Source: Terriglobia bacterium (lineage in GTDB: Bacteria > Acidobacteriota > Thermoanaerobaculia > Thermoanaerobaculales > Thermoanaerobaculaceae). Taken from it: a DNA stretch of 64,000 nt. This document shows, in pieces, positions 46,033 to 57,085 of this stretch; the first letter of the stretch is position 1; each line of letters opens with the position of its first letter. The translations under genes were made by a program, and so were the position numbers. The notes under the pieces are model-generated. The model saw only the letters and a program-made list of their open reading frames with translations. It made no database searches and was not told the DNA's origin. The stretch covers positions 604,001 to 668,000 of the forward strand of contig JAIQFQ010000001.1 in NCBI GenBank assembly GCA_020073245.1, given 5' to 3'.

Positions 46033-46542
46033 CTAGCTGGCGACTTCGATGACCTTGGTACCCGCCATCTTGTCACCCCAGCGCCGGCCCTCGCCGTCAG
46101 TGACGACGAGGATCGCCTCGACGAGGTTGATGAACCCGCCAATCACGAAAATCGGAATCGAGACAAGGTGTCCCAGCACCGGCACGATCCACAGGAAGTA
46201 CCCGATCGCGTAGATCGCGAGCGGGAAGTTTCGCTTCATCGACGTGCCCTGGTCCATGGGCTGACCATCCAAGCGAACCGGCCGTAGTTTCATGATCTTC
46301 TTGCCGATCGACCGCTTGTCGGCAAATTCGAGGTCGAGGCCGTCGCGCATCAGCCAATAGCCGCCGACTAGGACGCCGGCGATCGGTCCGCCGATGAACG
46401 GGATAAATCCGATGATCATCCCCGCCACACCAACGATGATGCCGTCGATGAGCACCCCGATGAACCTCTTGGCCAGATCGGCCTTGGTTGCGCTCGGCGC
46501 GGGCGCGGGCGCAGTTGGTACCGCACTCGGTGGAACCGCCAT
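46033..46542 (-). CDS. RDD-family membrane protein
   Basis: A 169-residue membrane protein. After a Pro/Ala-rich start there are two or three hydrophobic helices. FADKRSIGKKIMKLRPV between them is the conserved basic loop of RDD proteins (RDD variant RFIGVLIDG at the first helix). Family members bind or transport small molecules in some bacteria, but function is generally unclear. ATG at 46542 with GGGAGAACGACT upstream. Confidence 0.85.
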   Translation of the reverse strand: MAVPPSAVPTAPAPAPSATKADLAKRFIGVLIDGIIVGVAGMIIGFIPFIGGPIAGVLVGGYWLMRDGLDLEFADKRSIGKKIMKLRPVRLDGQPMDQGTSMKRNFPLAIYAIGYFLWIVPVLGHLVSIPIFVIGGFINLVEAILVVTDGEGRRWGDKMAGTKVIEVAS

Positions 46543-46656
46543 AGTCGTTCTCCCTTTCCCCCTCCGAAAGCGAAGGATCATGGTTCAGTTGCTTAGGTAC
46601 AAGGTAGAGGAACAGGACGGATATTTCAAGGCTGGAGCAGCGGCAACCCGCGCCGG

Positions 46657-47775
46657 CTACGCTCCCAATAGGCGGTGGTACAGGTCCTCATAGCGATCCA
46701 CTACCTTGGCCACGGCGAAGTTCTCCACCGCCCTGCGACGCGCCAACTCTCTCTGCCGCACGAGTTCGTGGGGATTCGAGAGCAGGGTCACGATGCATGC
46801 TGCCATCGTCTCGGTCGCGCCGACCGGGAAGATGAACCCGCCCCGGCCGTGCACCACGAGCTCGGGAATTCCTCCGGCGTTCGACGCAACGACCGGCACG
46901 CCGCACGCCATCGCCTCGAGCGCTGCCAAGCCGAACGACTCCTCGGAGGACGGAAGCAGGAACACGTCCCCCGCACCCATGACCCCCTCGACCGGGGAGA
47001 CGTTGCCGAGGAATTCGACTCGATGTGCGAGGCCGGCATCACGGGCGAATCGCTCGGCGGCCGGGCGGTCGGGGCCGTCGCCGACCATGGCCAGGTGGGA
47101 GGGGACCCGCTCGTGCACCAACCGGAAGATCTCGAGGACGTCGAGGACGCGCTTCACAGGCCTGAAGTTCGATGCGTGCACGAGCAGCGGTGCGCCATCG
47201 GGCGACAGGCGGCGGCGGTGCGCGGCGGCGAAGTCCCGGTCGTACCGATCGGGGTCCACGAAATTCGGAATCACCTCGATCTCACGTTTCACCCCGAGGC
47301 GCTCGTGAGTCTCGTCGGCGAGCGATTGCGAGACAGCGGTGACCACGTCGGCGCGCTCGATCCCGAGACGCACGATGGGGAGGAACGACGGGTCGGCACC
47401 CACCACCGTGATGTCGGTTCCGTGCAGGGTGACCACGAGCTTGGGGCCCCCGCCCAGGATCTCGCGGGCCAGGTATGCCGAGATCGCGTGCGGGATCGCG
47501 TAGTGCACATGCAGGAGCTCGATCCCGTGGTTGCGCACGGCATCCGCCATCTGCGATGCAAGCGCGAGCGAGTACGGTGGGTATTGGAAGAGCGGGTACG
47601 CGGGAACCGTGACCTCGTGGAACGTGACGCCCGGGGGCACTCGCCCGAGGCGGTACGGGAGGGCGTAGCAGATGAAATGGACCTCGTGGCCGCGCCTCGC
47701 GATGGCGAGTCCGAGCTCCGTCGCGACCGTACCGGAGCCGCCAACCGTCGGATAGCACGTCACACCGATCTTCAT
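46657..47775 (-). CDS. bshA: N-acetyl-alpha-D-glucosaminyl L-malate synthase BshA
   Basis: A 372-residue GT4 glycosyltransferase that joins UDP-GlcNAc to L-malate, the first step of bacillithiol synthesis. KIGVTCYPTVGGSGTVATELG at the N-terminus and YALPYRL are BshA-type. HVHYAIPHAISAYLA (about 89-103) and HGTDITVVGAD match the malate-binding family pattern. The donor region has NFRPVKRVLDV and EESFGLAALEAMACGVPVV. ATG at 47775 with GGGAGGGGCG in front. Third gene of bshC-bshB1-bshA. Confidence 0.93.
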   Translation of the reverse strand: MKIGVTCYPTVGGSGTVATELGLAIARRGHEVHFICYALPYRLGRVPPGVTFHEVTVPAYPLFQYPPYSLALASQMADAVRNHGIELLHVHYAIPHAISAYLAREILGGGPKLVVTLHGTDITVVGADPSFLPIVRLGIERADVVTAVSQSLADETHERLGVKREIEVIPNFVDPDRYDRDFAAAHRRRLSPDGAPLLVHASNFRPVKRVLDVLEIFRLVHERVPSHLAMVGDGPDRPAAERFARDAGLAHRVEFLGNVSPVEGVMGAGDVFLLPSSEESFGLAALEAMACGVPVVASNAGGIPELVVHGRGGFIFPVGATETMAACIVTLLSNPHELVRQRELARRRAVENFAVAKVVDRYEDLYHRLLGA

Positions 47776-47824
47776 CGCCCCTCCCGTCTTCCACCCAACC
47801 TTGTAGCAATCAAAGGCCACCCCC

Positions 47825-48547
47825 TCAACAGGAACCCCCGAGGAGCCAGGCGACTTCATCGGCGGCGATCGGGTCGATGGCGGCGAACCCCTCACCGAAT
47901 TCGGTTCCGATCAGGTTCCCGCAGGCGCGGTCGCGACCTTCAATCGCGGCCAGGAAGTGGCCGCTTGCAAGGTGCGTGGGAGGGCCTGCCGAAGGAACGA
48001 ACTGGGAGACGTGCGCGGCGAGCGCAGCTCGCTTGCGGTCGTAGGTGCCGGTCGCATCGACCACGATCGCGGGGGTGAAGAGCTGGCGCGGTCCGGGATA
48101 CGCCAAGAGGAGGCGAGGCCGCGAGGCGGGCCCTAGGTCCCCGCCCCACCGTGGGAGTCCTGACAGGAACACGGCCCGCCGGAGCAACGCCGCGGCGGCT
48201 CCATGGTCGGGATGGGGGTCGTCCGGGTGCGGGAGGAGGACCGCCCGCGGGACTCCGGTGCGGAGTGCGCCCACCACCGCGGCCACCTGATCGTCGACGC
48301 CCGGTTGAAGGCCGCCGTCGGGAAGACCGAGGCACGACCGCCACGCAGCCTGGAGCGCCTCCCGGGCCGACTCGGCCTCCCGGCGCCGAGTGGCCGGGTC
48401 TCCACGCGTTCCGAGCTCCCCTTCCGTAAGGTCGAGAATCCCGACGCGGAGCCCTCGGATCGCCAGTCGCGCGACCGTCGCTGCGCACCCCAAATCGACG
48501 TCATCGGGGTGGGCCCCCACCGCAAGCACGTCACACCGACCTACCAT
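47825..48547 (-). CDS. bshB1: Bacillithiol biosynthesis deacetylase BshB1
   Basis: A 240-residue PIG-L/LmbE-type zinc deacetylase removing acetate from GlcNAc-malate. VGAHPDDVDLGCAAT (11-25) holds the zinc ligands His13 and Asp16, and LLPHPDDPHPDHGAA (about 110) holds the other ligands. RGLRVGILDLTEGELGTRG and the final AADEVAWLL region match BshB1 rather than MshB. The ATG at 48547 overlaps the bshC stop (7 bases). The short C-terminal tail ends in GGSC. Confidence 0.92.
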   Translation of the reverse strand: MVGRCDVLAVGAHPDDVDLGCAATVARLAIRGLRVGILDLTEGELGTRGDPATRRREAESAREALQAAWRSCLGLPDGGLQPGVDDQVAAVVGALRTGVPRAVLLPHPDDPHPDHGAAAALLRRAVFLSGLPRWGGDLGPASRPRLLLAYPGPRQLFTPAIVVDATGTYDRKRAALAAHVSQFVPSAGPPTHLASGHFLAAIEGRDRACGNLIGTEFGEGFAAIDPIAADEVAWLLGGSC

Positions 48548-50091
48548 GACCCCCCCTCGCCCCAGTACAGCAGGTGCATCCCAGGATCGGCGGGATTGAG
48601 GACTTCGACCAACTGACGCGGCCACCCCAACCCAAGCCTGAGCAGCGGGGCCAACACCGAGAGACGGCGTTCCTGCGGCTGGCCGCCGGGGCGCAAGAAC
48701 GCCTTTAGACGCCGCCAACGTCCCATGCTGACCTCCGCATCGCGGGTGGCAGCGCTGGCGAGGCGACCGTCCAGCCAGCCAACGACCGCGTCGAGCTTCT
48801 TCTCGGTCGCCTCGACATCACCCACGAACCCCGGCAACTCCTTGCGCGCATCCTCCACCAAACGATCGAGGTGCTCCAACACGGCCGCGCGCAGCCTTTC
48901 GACGCGGCGCCGCGTGGCCTTCCCTGGCAGGGACCTCAGCGGGATGCTCGATCGCAGGATCTCGGTCGGGCCGACGTTGAGTTGGCCCGCCAGTCGCCGC
49001 TCGGCGGACGTCACCACCGTGACGTGGGGGCGGAGCCTCCACTCCGGACGCGTAACCCCGGCAGCCGCCCGGACGTCCTCCGTCTGCACGTGATAGGCGA
49101 GCTCCGCCCCGCCGAGAAACGCTACGCTGGTGCCCAGCAGTGCATCCGCCACCAGCGGCCTCAGCCAGGCGTTGGGGAGGAAGCGCTCGGGGTGCGCGGA
49201 ATGCTCGGCGAGGACACCGGCAGGGCATGCCCCGTGGACCGTGGCCACCGACACACGCCGTTCCCCGACGCGGCGGAATACCGGGAGCTTCTGCGGCGAG
49301 ATCCGGAGCGGGAGGGTCCACCCCTTCGCCTTCAGCCGCTCTTCGCTCGCCTCAAGCGCCTCCCAGCAGCGCGGAAGCTCTTCCAGCACGTGGTTCGTGA
49401 ACGCTGCAGCCGCGCGTGCGACCTCAGGCTCCAGCGCATCAACGAGCACGACGCCGGTACCGACGAGCAGATGTCCCAGGAACATGGCGGTTGCCTCGCC
49501 AAGGGGAGTCCCGGCGGCGTAGCACCGCGCCGCCAGATCGATGGCCTGGCCGGCGTTCTCGCCGGGAAGCTGTGACCTCAGGACTCCGAGGAACTCGGCA
49601 CACGCGCTGCTGAGAGGACTGCAGCCACCCAGTGCCATGCCACGCTCCCACCCAGGCTCCCGGACCTCAGCGACCTCTTCACCGGCCGCCACGCGGCCCC
49701 ATCCCATCTCCGGAAGGTCGTCGTCGGCCGTGGCGAGCCACAGGAAACCGACCGCATGGCGGCCCGCTGCCTGCCGTCCGCGCACCTCGGCAGCCACGGC
49801 GGCCGCCTTGACCAGCGTGAGTAGGGGGCCGCCGAGAAGGCCCGGCTGCTGGCCCGTCACGACGACCTCGGCCCCCGAGAGCCACCGTCCGAGCTCGTCC
49901 TCGACCGGATTGCCCCACCGACGGTTCGCGTCGGCGAGCACCCGTGCGAGCGCCTGCGAGCGCGGCAGCGCCCAGGGCCCGCTCGCCGCAACGGCGCCCG
50001 GGCTCTCGGCATGGTTTGCAGCCGCGGGATGAAGTGGAGACCAGCTTTCGAGCGGCACTCGCAGCGCGGCGTGGGCCGTCTGAGTCGCCAT
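48541..50091 (-). CDS. bshC: Bacillithiol biosynthesis cysteine-adding enzyme BshC
   Basis: A 516-residue protein that ligates cysteine to glucosaminyl-malate, the last step of bacillithiol synthesis. VVVTGQQPGLLGGPLLTLVKAA (about 76-97) is the diagnostic BshC segment, and WLATADDDLPEMGW (117-130) the next conserved block. A central coiled-coil region (about 395-470) is typical of the family. It starts the bsh operon; the gap of 120 bases to atpC on the same strand should contain its promoter. Bacillithiol is known in Firmicutes, Deinococcus and some Bacteroidetes and Acidobacteria. Confidence 0.92.
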   Translation of the reverse strand: MATQTAHAALRVPLESWSPLHPAAANHAESPGAVAASGPWALPRSQALARVLADANRRWGNPVEDELGRWLSGAEVVVTGQQPGLLGGPLLTLVKAAAVAAEVRGRQAAGRHAVGFLWLATADDDLPEMGWGRVAAGEEVAEVREPGWERGMALGGCSPLSSACAEFLGVLRSQLPGENAGQAIDLAARCYAAGTPLGEATAMFLGHLLVGTGVVLVDALEPEVARAAAAFTNHVLEELPRCWEALEASEERLKAKGWTLPLRISPQKLPVFRRVGERRVSVATVHGACPAGVLAEHSAHPERFLPNAWLRPLVADALLGTSVAFLGGAELAYHVQTEDVRAAAGVTRPEWRLRPHVTVVTSAERRLAGQLNVGPTEILRSSIPLRSLPGKATRRRVERLRAAVLEHLDRLVEDARKELPGFVGDVEATEKKLDAVVGWLDGRLASAATRDAEVSMGRWRRLKAFLRPGGQPQERRLSVLAPLLRLGLGWPRQLVEVLNPADPGMHLLYWGEGGSW

Positions 50092-50211
50092 CTCGGAGAG
50101 CTTACCGCGGCCCTCGATGGGAAGCCACCCGGATACGCCGGGTGTGGCCGAGAAGTTCCGCCTCGCCTAAGTGGGCCCGTTCTCGCACCGGTGGGAGCGA
50201 TGCTCGAGCGA

Positions 50212-52097
<1,886 letters not shown>

Positions 52098-52961
52098 CTA
52101 CCTCTCGGCCAGCGCCTGGGCGCCGGACACGATCTCGATGAGTTCCTTGGTGATGGAGGCCTGTCGCGCCCGGTTGTAGGTCAGGGTGAGCCGGTCGATC
52201 ATCTCGCCAGCGTTCTTGGAAGCCGAGTCCATCGCCATCATGCGCGCGGCGTGTTCCGCCGCCTGGGAGTCCAGGAGCGCGCGCAGCACTTTGAACTCGA
52301 CGTGGCGCGGGAGGATCGTGCTCAGGAGCGCCTGAGGGCTCGGCTCGAAAATGTACGCACCCGCACTGCCGGCCGTCGCGGTCTGCGTCCGTTCGATCGG
52401 GAGCAGGCGCTCGAGCGTCACTTCCTGCCGTATGATGGAACGAAAACGGTTGTACAACAGGTACACCGCATCGGTGCCGCCGCCCTCGTACCGCGCGGCC
52501 AGCAGCCGCGCCACCTCGCGGGCACCCGCGACAGTCACGCCCTTCATCAGCTCAGGGTACGTCGCCGCTGCGGAGAGGCCGCGCCGTCGGAAGAAGTCGA
52601 TCCCGCGCCGGCCCACCAGCACGAGATCCACCCGTTCCCATCGCCCGCCGCGAATGAGTGCCGTCGCCTCCCGCAGGATGTTCGTGTTGAACGCGCCGCA
52701 CAACCCCTTGTCGCCGGCCACCACCACTAGCGTCACGGATTCCTCCGGACGTTCGACGAGGAGGGGGTGGCGGGCTGCGGTTACCCGTCCTGCCAGCGCA
52801 CCAAGAACGGCGTCGAGGGCGGCCGCATAGGGGCGTGCCTCGAGGACCGCCGCCTGGGAGCGCCGCAGCTTCGCCGCGTACACCATCTTCATGGCCCGCG
52901 TGAGCTGTTGCGTCGAGCGGACCGAGCGAATGCGGCGCCGCAGGTCCTGCTTGCTAGGCAA
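52098..52961 (-). CDS. atpG: ATP synthase gamma subunit (TTG start)
   Basis: A 287-residue central-stalk subunit. The N-terminus [30 protein letters not shown] matches the family after its initiator. The C-terminal helix has [31 protein letters not shown]. The frame is open further upstream, but the family begins here. The codon is TTG at 52961, preceded by GGAGG seven bases earlier and overlapping the atpA stop by 8 bases, so a TTG start is the best reading. Confidence 0.93.
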   Translation of the reverse strand: MPSKQDLRRRIRSVRSTQQLTRAMKMVYAAKLRRSQAAVLEARPYAAALDAVLGALAGRVTAARHPLLVERPEESVTLVVVAGDKGLCGAFNTNILREATALIRGGRWERVDLVLVGRRGIDFFRRRGLSAAATYPELMKGVTVAGAREVARLLAARYEGGGTDAVYLLYNRFRSIIRQEVTLERLLPIERTQTATAGSAGAYIFEPSPQALLSTILPRHVEFKVLRALLDSQAAEHAARMMAMDSASKNAGEMIDRLTLTYNRARQASITKELIEIVSGAQALAER

Positions 52962-54492
52962 CTGCGGCCTCCGGGTGCTCGCGCAGGAATGCGTCCAGAG
53001 ATGCCTGGCAGCCGGCCCGCAGGTCGTTCTCGGTCGGGCCCTCAAGCTTCCCCGTCGTCGTGATCGTCTCGAGGGCGGCGGAGTTGTGCGTCCGCAAGTG
53101 CTCGTGCAGGTAGCTCTCGAAAGGCAGCACCGCCTCGACCTTCAGGCGGTCGAGGAACCCCTGCGTGCCCGCATACACCGACGCCACCTGGAGCTCGACA
53201 GGCATCGGCGCGTACTGGCCCTGCTTGAGGATCTCGACGAGGCGCTCCCCGCGGGCGAGTTGCCTCTGCGTGGCCTTGTCCAGGTCCGAGCCGAACTGGG
53301 CGAACGCGGCCAGCTCGCGGTACTGAGCGAGGTCGATCCGCAGCGTCCCTGCGACCTTCTTCATCGCCTTGATCTGGGCGTTGCCGCCGACCCGCGACAC
53401 CGAGATGCCGACGTTGACCGCGGGGCGAACGCCGGAGAAGAACAGGTCCGACTCAAGGAAGATCTGCCCATCGGTGATCGAGATGACGTTGGTTGGGATG
53501 TACCCCGACACGTCGCCGGCCTGGGTCTCGATCACGGGGATCGCCGTGAGCGAACCCCCGCCGAGGTCCTCGCGCATCTTGGCGGCACGCTCCAGCAGGC
53601 GCGAGTGCAGGTAGAAGACATCGCCCGGGTACGCCTCGCGACCTGGCGGCCGCCGGAGCAGGAGCGAGATCTCTCGATAGGCCGCGGCGTGCTTGGAAAG
53701 GTCGTCGTAGAAGACGACCGCGTGACCGCCGTTGTAGAGGTAGTACTCGCCCATCGCGCAGCCGGCGTACGGCGCCAGGTACTGCAGCGGAGCGGGTTCC
53801 GAGGCGGTGGCGGCGACCACGATGGTGTGGTCCAGCGCACCGTAGTCCTCCAGGGTCTTGACGACCTGTGCAACGGTCGAGCGCTTCTGCCCGATCGCCA
53901 CATAGATGCAGATCACCCCATTCCCCTTTTGGTTGATGATCGTGTCGGTGATGAGGGCGGTCTTGCCGGTCTGACGGTCCGAGATGATCAGCTCGCGTTG
54001 GCCCCTCCCGATCGGGATCATGGAGTCGATCGCCTTGATACCGGTCTGCATCGGCTCCTTCACCATTTGGCGCCGCACGACACCGGGGGCGATGCGCTCC
54101 ATCGGATAGCTGTCGGACGCGGTGACAGGCCCTTTGCCGTCGATCGGTTGGCCCAGGGGGTTGACGACCCTCCCGACCAATCCTGGCCCGACGGGGAGTT
54201 GCAGGATCTTGCCTGTGCGCCGGACCTCGTCACCCTCGCGGATCATCTGCGACTCGCCCATCAGCACGCAGCCAACGCCGTCCTCCTCGAGGTTGAGCGC
54301 GAGGCCGAAGACATCGCGCGGGAACGCGACCATCTCGCCGGCCATCACGCGGTCGAGGCCGAACACCCTGGCGATGCCGTCGCCGACCGACACTACCGTC
54401 CCAACCTCGGCCATCTCCACGGACGTCTCGAGCCCCTGGATCTGGCGCCGCAGGATGTCTGTGATCTCGCCCACCTTGATCTGCATGCTCAT
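52954..54492 (-). CDS. atpA: ATP synthase alpha subunit
   Basis: A 512-residue non-catalytic hexamer subunit. [10 protein letters not shown] (35-44), [21 protein letters not shown] (148-168) and the nucleotide loop SDRQTGKT (171-178) are as expected, except that the family's first loop glycine is Ser171 (usually GDRQTGKT). [35 protein letters not shown] is standard. ATG at 54492. The next gene upstream is atpH, 4 bases away. Confidence 0.97.
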   Translation of the reverse strand: MSMQIKVGEITDILRRQIQGLETSVEMAEVGTVVSVGDGIARVFGLDRVMAGEMVAFPRDVFGLALNLEEDGVGCVLMGESQMIREGDEVRRTGKILQLPVGPGLVGRVVNPLGQPIDGKGPVTASDSYPMERIAPGVVRRQMVKEPMQTGIKAIDSMIPIGRGQRELIISDRQTGKTALITDTIINQKGNGVICIYVAIGQKRSTVAQVVKTLEDYGALDHTIVVAATASEPAPLQYLAPYAGCAMGEYYLYNGGHAVVFYDDLSKHAAAYREISLLLRRPPGREAYPGDVFYLHSRLLERAAKMREDLGGGSLTAIPVIETQAGDVSGYIPTNVISITDGQIFLESDLFFSGVRPAVNVGISVSRVGGNAQIKAMKKVAGTLRIDLAQYRELAAFAQFGSDLDKATQRQLARGERLVEILKQGQYAPMPVELQVASVYAGTQGFLDRLKVEAVLPFESYLHEHLRTHNSAALETITTTGKLEGPTENDLRAGCQASLDAFLREHPEAAVA

Positions 54493-54496
54493 CCCC

Positions 54497-55042
54497 CTAC
54501 TCGGTCGCCGCCCCGGATGCGAAGCGGCGCACCTGCGCGAGCAGCGAGCCGTCGAACACCCGGCTGCCTACCCGCACGACAAACCCGGCCAGGAGATCCG
54601 GCCGCACCTTTGCGCCGAGCTCCACGCGCGCCCCCAGGAGGGACGTGAGTGCCCGGGCCAGGGCCTCCACCTGCTGCGGGGTGGGTTGCACGGGAACCTC
54701 CACCAGCCCTCGCACGATCCCTTCCCGACGGTCCACCAGCTCCCGGAACACCTCCACGACTTCACCGAGAAAACGCAGCCGGACGTGGTGCGAGAGGGCA
54801 ATCAGCAGGCGATGGACCTCGGGCCGCAGGGCCAGGGACTCGGCCACCGTGTCCACGAGCCGACGCTTGGCGGCGGGTGCCACCGATGGAACCTCGAAGA
54901 CGCGAACGAGCTCAGGCTCGGCCCGGAACAGCTCCACGACCGTCGCAAGCTGGCCTTCGATCTGGCGCAGCGCCGGTACGCTCTCCCGGGCGGTGACCTC
55001 GAGCAGGGCCACCGCATACGGGCGTGCCACCCGTCGACTCAC
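54497..55042 (-). CDS. atpH: ATP synthase delta subunit
   Basis: A 181-residue OSCP/delta subunit with [15 protein letters not shown] (6-20) at the N-terminal helical domain and [22 protein letters not shown] at the C-terminus. It connects F1 to the peripheral stalk. GTG start at 55042 overlaps the atpF stop. Confidence 0.9.
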   Translation of the reverse strand: MSRRVARPYAVALLEVTARESVPALRQIEGQLATVVELFRAEPELVRVFEVPSVAPAAKRRLVDTVAESLALRPEVHRLLIALSHHVRLRFLGEVVEVFRELVDRREGIVRGLVEVPVQPTPQQVEALARALTSLLGARVELGAKVRPDLLAGFVVRVGSRVFDGSLLAQVRRFASGAATE

Positions 55043-55617
55043 CGCACGCTCCCTGCCGGGCGCTCGCCCAGTCGCGCGAGCGTCGTCTTGAAGATCCGGT
55101 CGCGGTCCTCGGCGGTCAACTCACGCCGCAGCAGCTCTACCGCCAGATCGGCGGCAACCGACGCGGCCTCGGCCGCAAGCTGCCGGCGCGCGTCCTGGAC
55201 GCGGCGCGCGGCCTCCTGCTCGATCTGCGCGATCAGCCGTGCCGCTTCGTGCTCACCCTGACGTTCGAGGGCCTGCCGCTCGCGTTCACCCTCACCCTTG
55301 AGGCGCTCCTGAAGAGCCGCGATCTCGCCAACGAGCCCTGCGATACGCTTCTCCATCTCGCCTCGAAACTGCTCAGCCTCGCACTTCTGGCGCTCGGCCT
55401 CCTGCATCTGCGCGACGATCTGCGCTCGCCGGGACTGGAAGAACCTCGACAGCGGCCGCGCCAGAAGGAAGAAGAGGAGACCGAAGAAGGCAACGAAGTT
55501 GGCCACCTTCCAGAACAGGGTCGGCAGGCCGAGGAACGTCTCGCCGCCCTCGTCCGCCGCCCACGCAGGGATCGCGACACACAGACCTCCGAGCGCAATC
55601 AGGGCTCGCCGCCTCAC
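55039..55617 (-). CDS. atpF: ATP synthase subunit b
   Basis: A 192-residue peripheral-stalk subunit with an N-terminal signal-like segment, then a membrane helix KVANFVAFFGLLFFLLARPL (37-56) followed by a long charged coiled coil (Glu/Arg/Gln-rich). It pairs with b' encoded just upstream. GTG start at 55617 overlaps the b' stop by 4 bases. Confidence 0.9.
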   Translation of the reverse strand: MRRRALIALGGLCVAIPAWAADEGGETFLGLPTLFWKVANFVAFFGLLFFLLARPLSRFFQSRRAQIVAQMQEAERQKCEAEQFRGEMEKRIAGLVGEIAALQERLKGEGERERQALERQGEHEAARLIAQIEQEAARRVQDARRQLAAEAASVAADLAVELLRRELTAEDRDRIFKTTLARLGERPAGSVR

Positions 55618-56045
55618 GCGACCCTCCGCCCGGCCAGCCGACTCGCCAGCTCGCGGGCGAGGCTGCTCGCCTGCTCGCGGAGGGATGCCCGTGCTTCGCG
55701 CGATGTCTCGTCAAGCTCCGCGTCGAGCCGCGCCAGGCGCTGCTGGACCTGCCGGCGAGCCGCCTCGAGCCGTTCGCGCCGAGCGGCCTCGCCCGCCGCC
55801 CGCAGAGCGGCCCGGCCTTTCTGTCCCTCGGCGGCGGCGGCCGCCAGCTCACGCTCGCAGCGAGTTACTGCCTCGGCAAGTGCGGCGCGCGACAGCTCGT
55901 GAGTTTCGCGTGCCGTCCTGATCCGCTCCCCACGTTCGTTCAAGAGCCGGCCGAGGGGCTTCACGAGCTGAGTCGAAACGACGAGGTAGACCAGCCAGAA
56001 GCAGGCCATGACCAGGAGCAGAGAGTAGTTTGGCAGCGCAAGCAC
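55614..56045 (-). CDS. atpF': ATP synthase subunit b' (second b-type)
   Basis: A 143-residue b-type subunit. The N-terminal helix NYSLLLVMACFWLVYLVVS (6-24) anchors it, and the remainder is a coiled coil (about 40-143). Having b and b' together is characteristic of cyanobacteria, purple bacteria and several deep lineages including Acidobacteriota. GTG at 56045. It is the first gene of this part of the operon; no atpI, atpB (a) or atpE (c) precedes it. Confidence 0.9.
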   Translation of the reverse strand: MLALPNYSLLLVMACFWLVYLVVSTQLVKPLGRLLNERGERIRTARETHELSRAALAEAVTRCERELAAAAAEGQKGRAALRAAGEAARRERLEAARRQVQQRLARLDAELDETSREARASLREQASSLARELASRLAGRRVA

Positions 56046-56182
56046 GCCGTCCTCCCGCCGATGGCAACGAATGCGGAGGCGGAAAACCCCCAGCGGCGAA
56101 CGTTTACGTTAGCAAAGCCTCTCGTCCGGGTCAACGGCGAGAGTTGTGTGCCCGGTTGCCTCTCAAGCCGGCGTACTCGGCG

Positions 56183-57058
56183 TCAGCGCGTCGGCTTCTC
56201 GGGCAGCACGACCTGAGGGAAGCGCTCGCGAATCGCCCGGTAGAGTGCCTCGACTCGGGAGCCCGTCGCGGCCGAGCCGTCGACGTCGCGAAAGGTGAGA
56301 TCCTCACCGGCGGCCGACCGGAGCCTGAGCTCGACGAGGGCAGGGCCCTGACCTCGCCGTGTGGTGGTGAGCCAGACAGCCCTGAGAGAGCTCGTCGGGA
56401 TCCGGCCGACCCGCACGGGGTCGCCTGCATCGCTCCACTCGAGGCTCTCAGAGGTCAGCACCAGCCGACCCGCCCGCGCCTTGCGAAACGTGCCGGTCAT
56501 TTGCACCAGCGGTTCGAACACCAAGGCGACGCTCGGTGTTGCCGCCGCCAGGGGTGTCGGCGCGGCCGCCATTGTCAGCGTCGGAACCGGGGCCGGTGTC
56601 GGAGGGGTACCCGTCTCGATCAAGGTCTCGATGACCGTCTCGGGGACGTCGTGTTCTTTCAGGAAGACGAGGTCGTTGGCGCTCGGCGTGTGGCGCTGAC
56701 CCGACCGGCGGATCTGCTCGCACACGAGCTTTTCCGACAGCCCCGCTCTCACGAGGCGGACCACGTCCTCCAGCCGCGCGTCATCCGGTTTCGAGCCGGC
56801 CGGCGTTGGCGTCGGCGAGGGCGGCGTGCGCCGCGCCACCATCGCCTCGATCACGGCTCCCGGGACGCCGGCGGCCCGCAACCTCTCGAGATCTGACGCC
56901 GCCAGAACCGCCACAGCCGGGGCCTCCCGAACAAGCCTCAGAATCCCTTCGACCGGGGCGCCGGCACGGTGTGCGGCGATGACCTCGGGAACCGTCAGGT
57001 CTTCGGCCGAAGCGGCGACGGCGAGAGAGAGGACCACGGCTACCAGGGCGCAACGCAT
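56183..57058 (-). CDS. Exported protein of unknown function
   Basis: A 291-residue protein with a signal peptide (MRCALVAVVLSLAVAASA). Two helical repeats follow, VPEVIAAHRAGAPVEGILRLV (24-44) and LEDVVRLVRAGLSEKLVCEQI (95-115), separated by a Pro-rich linker. The C-terminal ~110 residues resemble a small beta domain of PH/GRAM-like appearance (RLVLTSESLEWSD, RVGRIPTSSLRAVWLTTTRRG). No known family is assigned. The ATG at 57058 follows GGAGGGTCC. It lies between the atp operon and the btuB-like gene, on the same strand as both. Confidence 0.78.
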   Translation of the reverse strand: MRCALVAVVLSLAVAASAEDLTVPEVIAAHRAGAPVEGILRLVREAPAVAVLAASDLERLRAAGVPGAVIEAMVARRTPPSPTPTPAGSKPDDARLEDVVRLVRAGLSEKLVCEQIRRSGQRHTPSANDLVFLKEHDVPETVIETLIETGTPPTPAPVPTLTMAAAPTPLAAATPSVALVFEPLVQMTGTFRKARAGRLVLTSESLEWSDAGDPVRVGRIPTSSLRAVWLTTTRRGQGPALVELRLRSAAGEDLTFRDVDGSAATGSRVEALYRAIRERFPQVVLPEKPTR

Positions 57059-57085
57059 CGGACCCTCCAGAGCTAGTGCCGGCCT

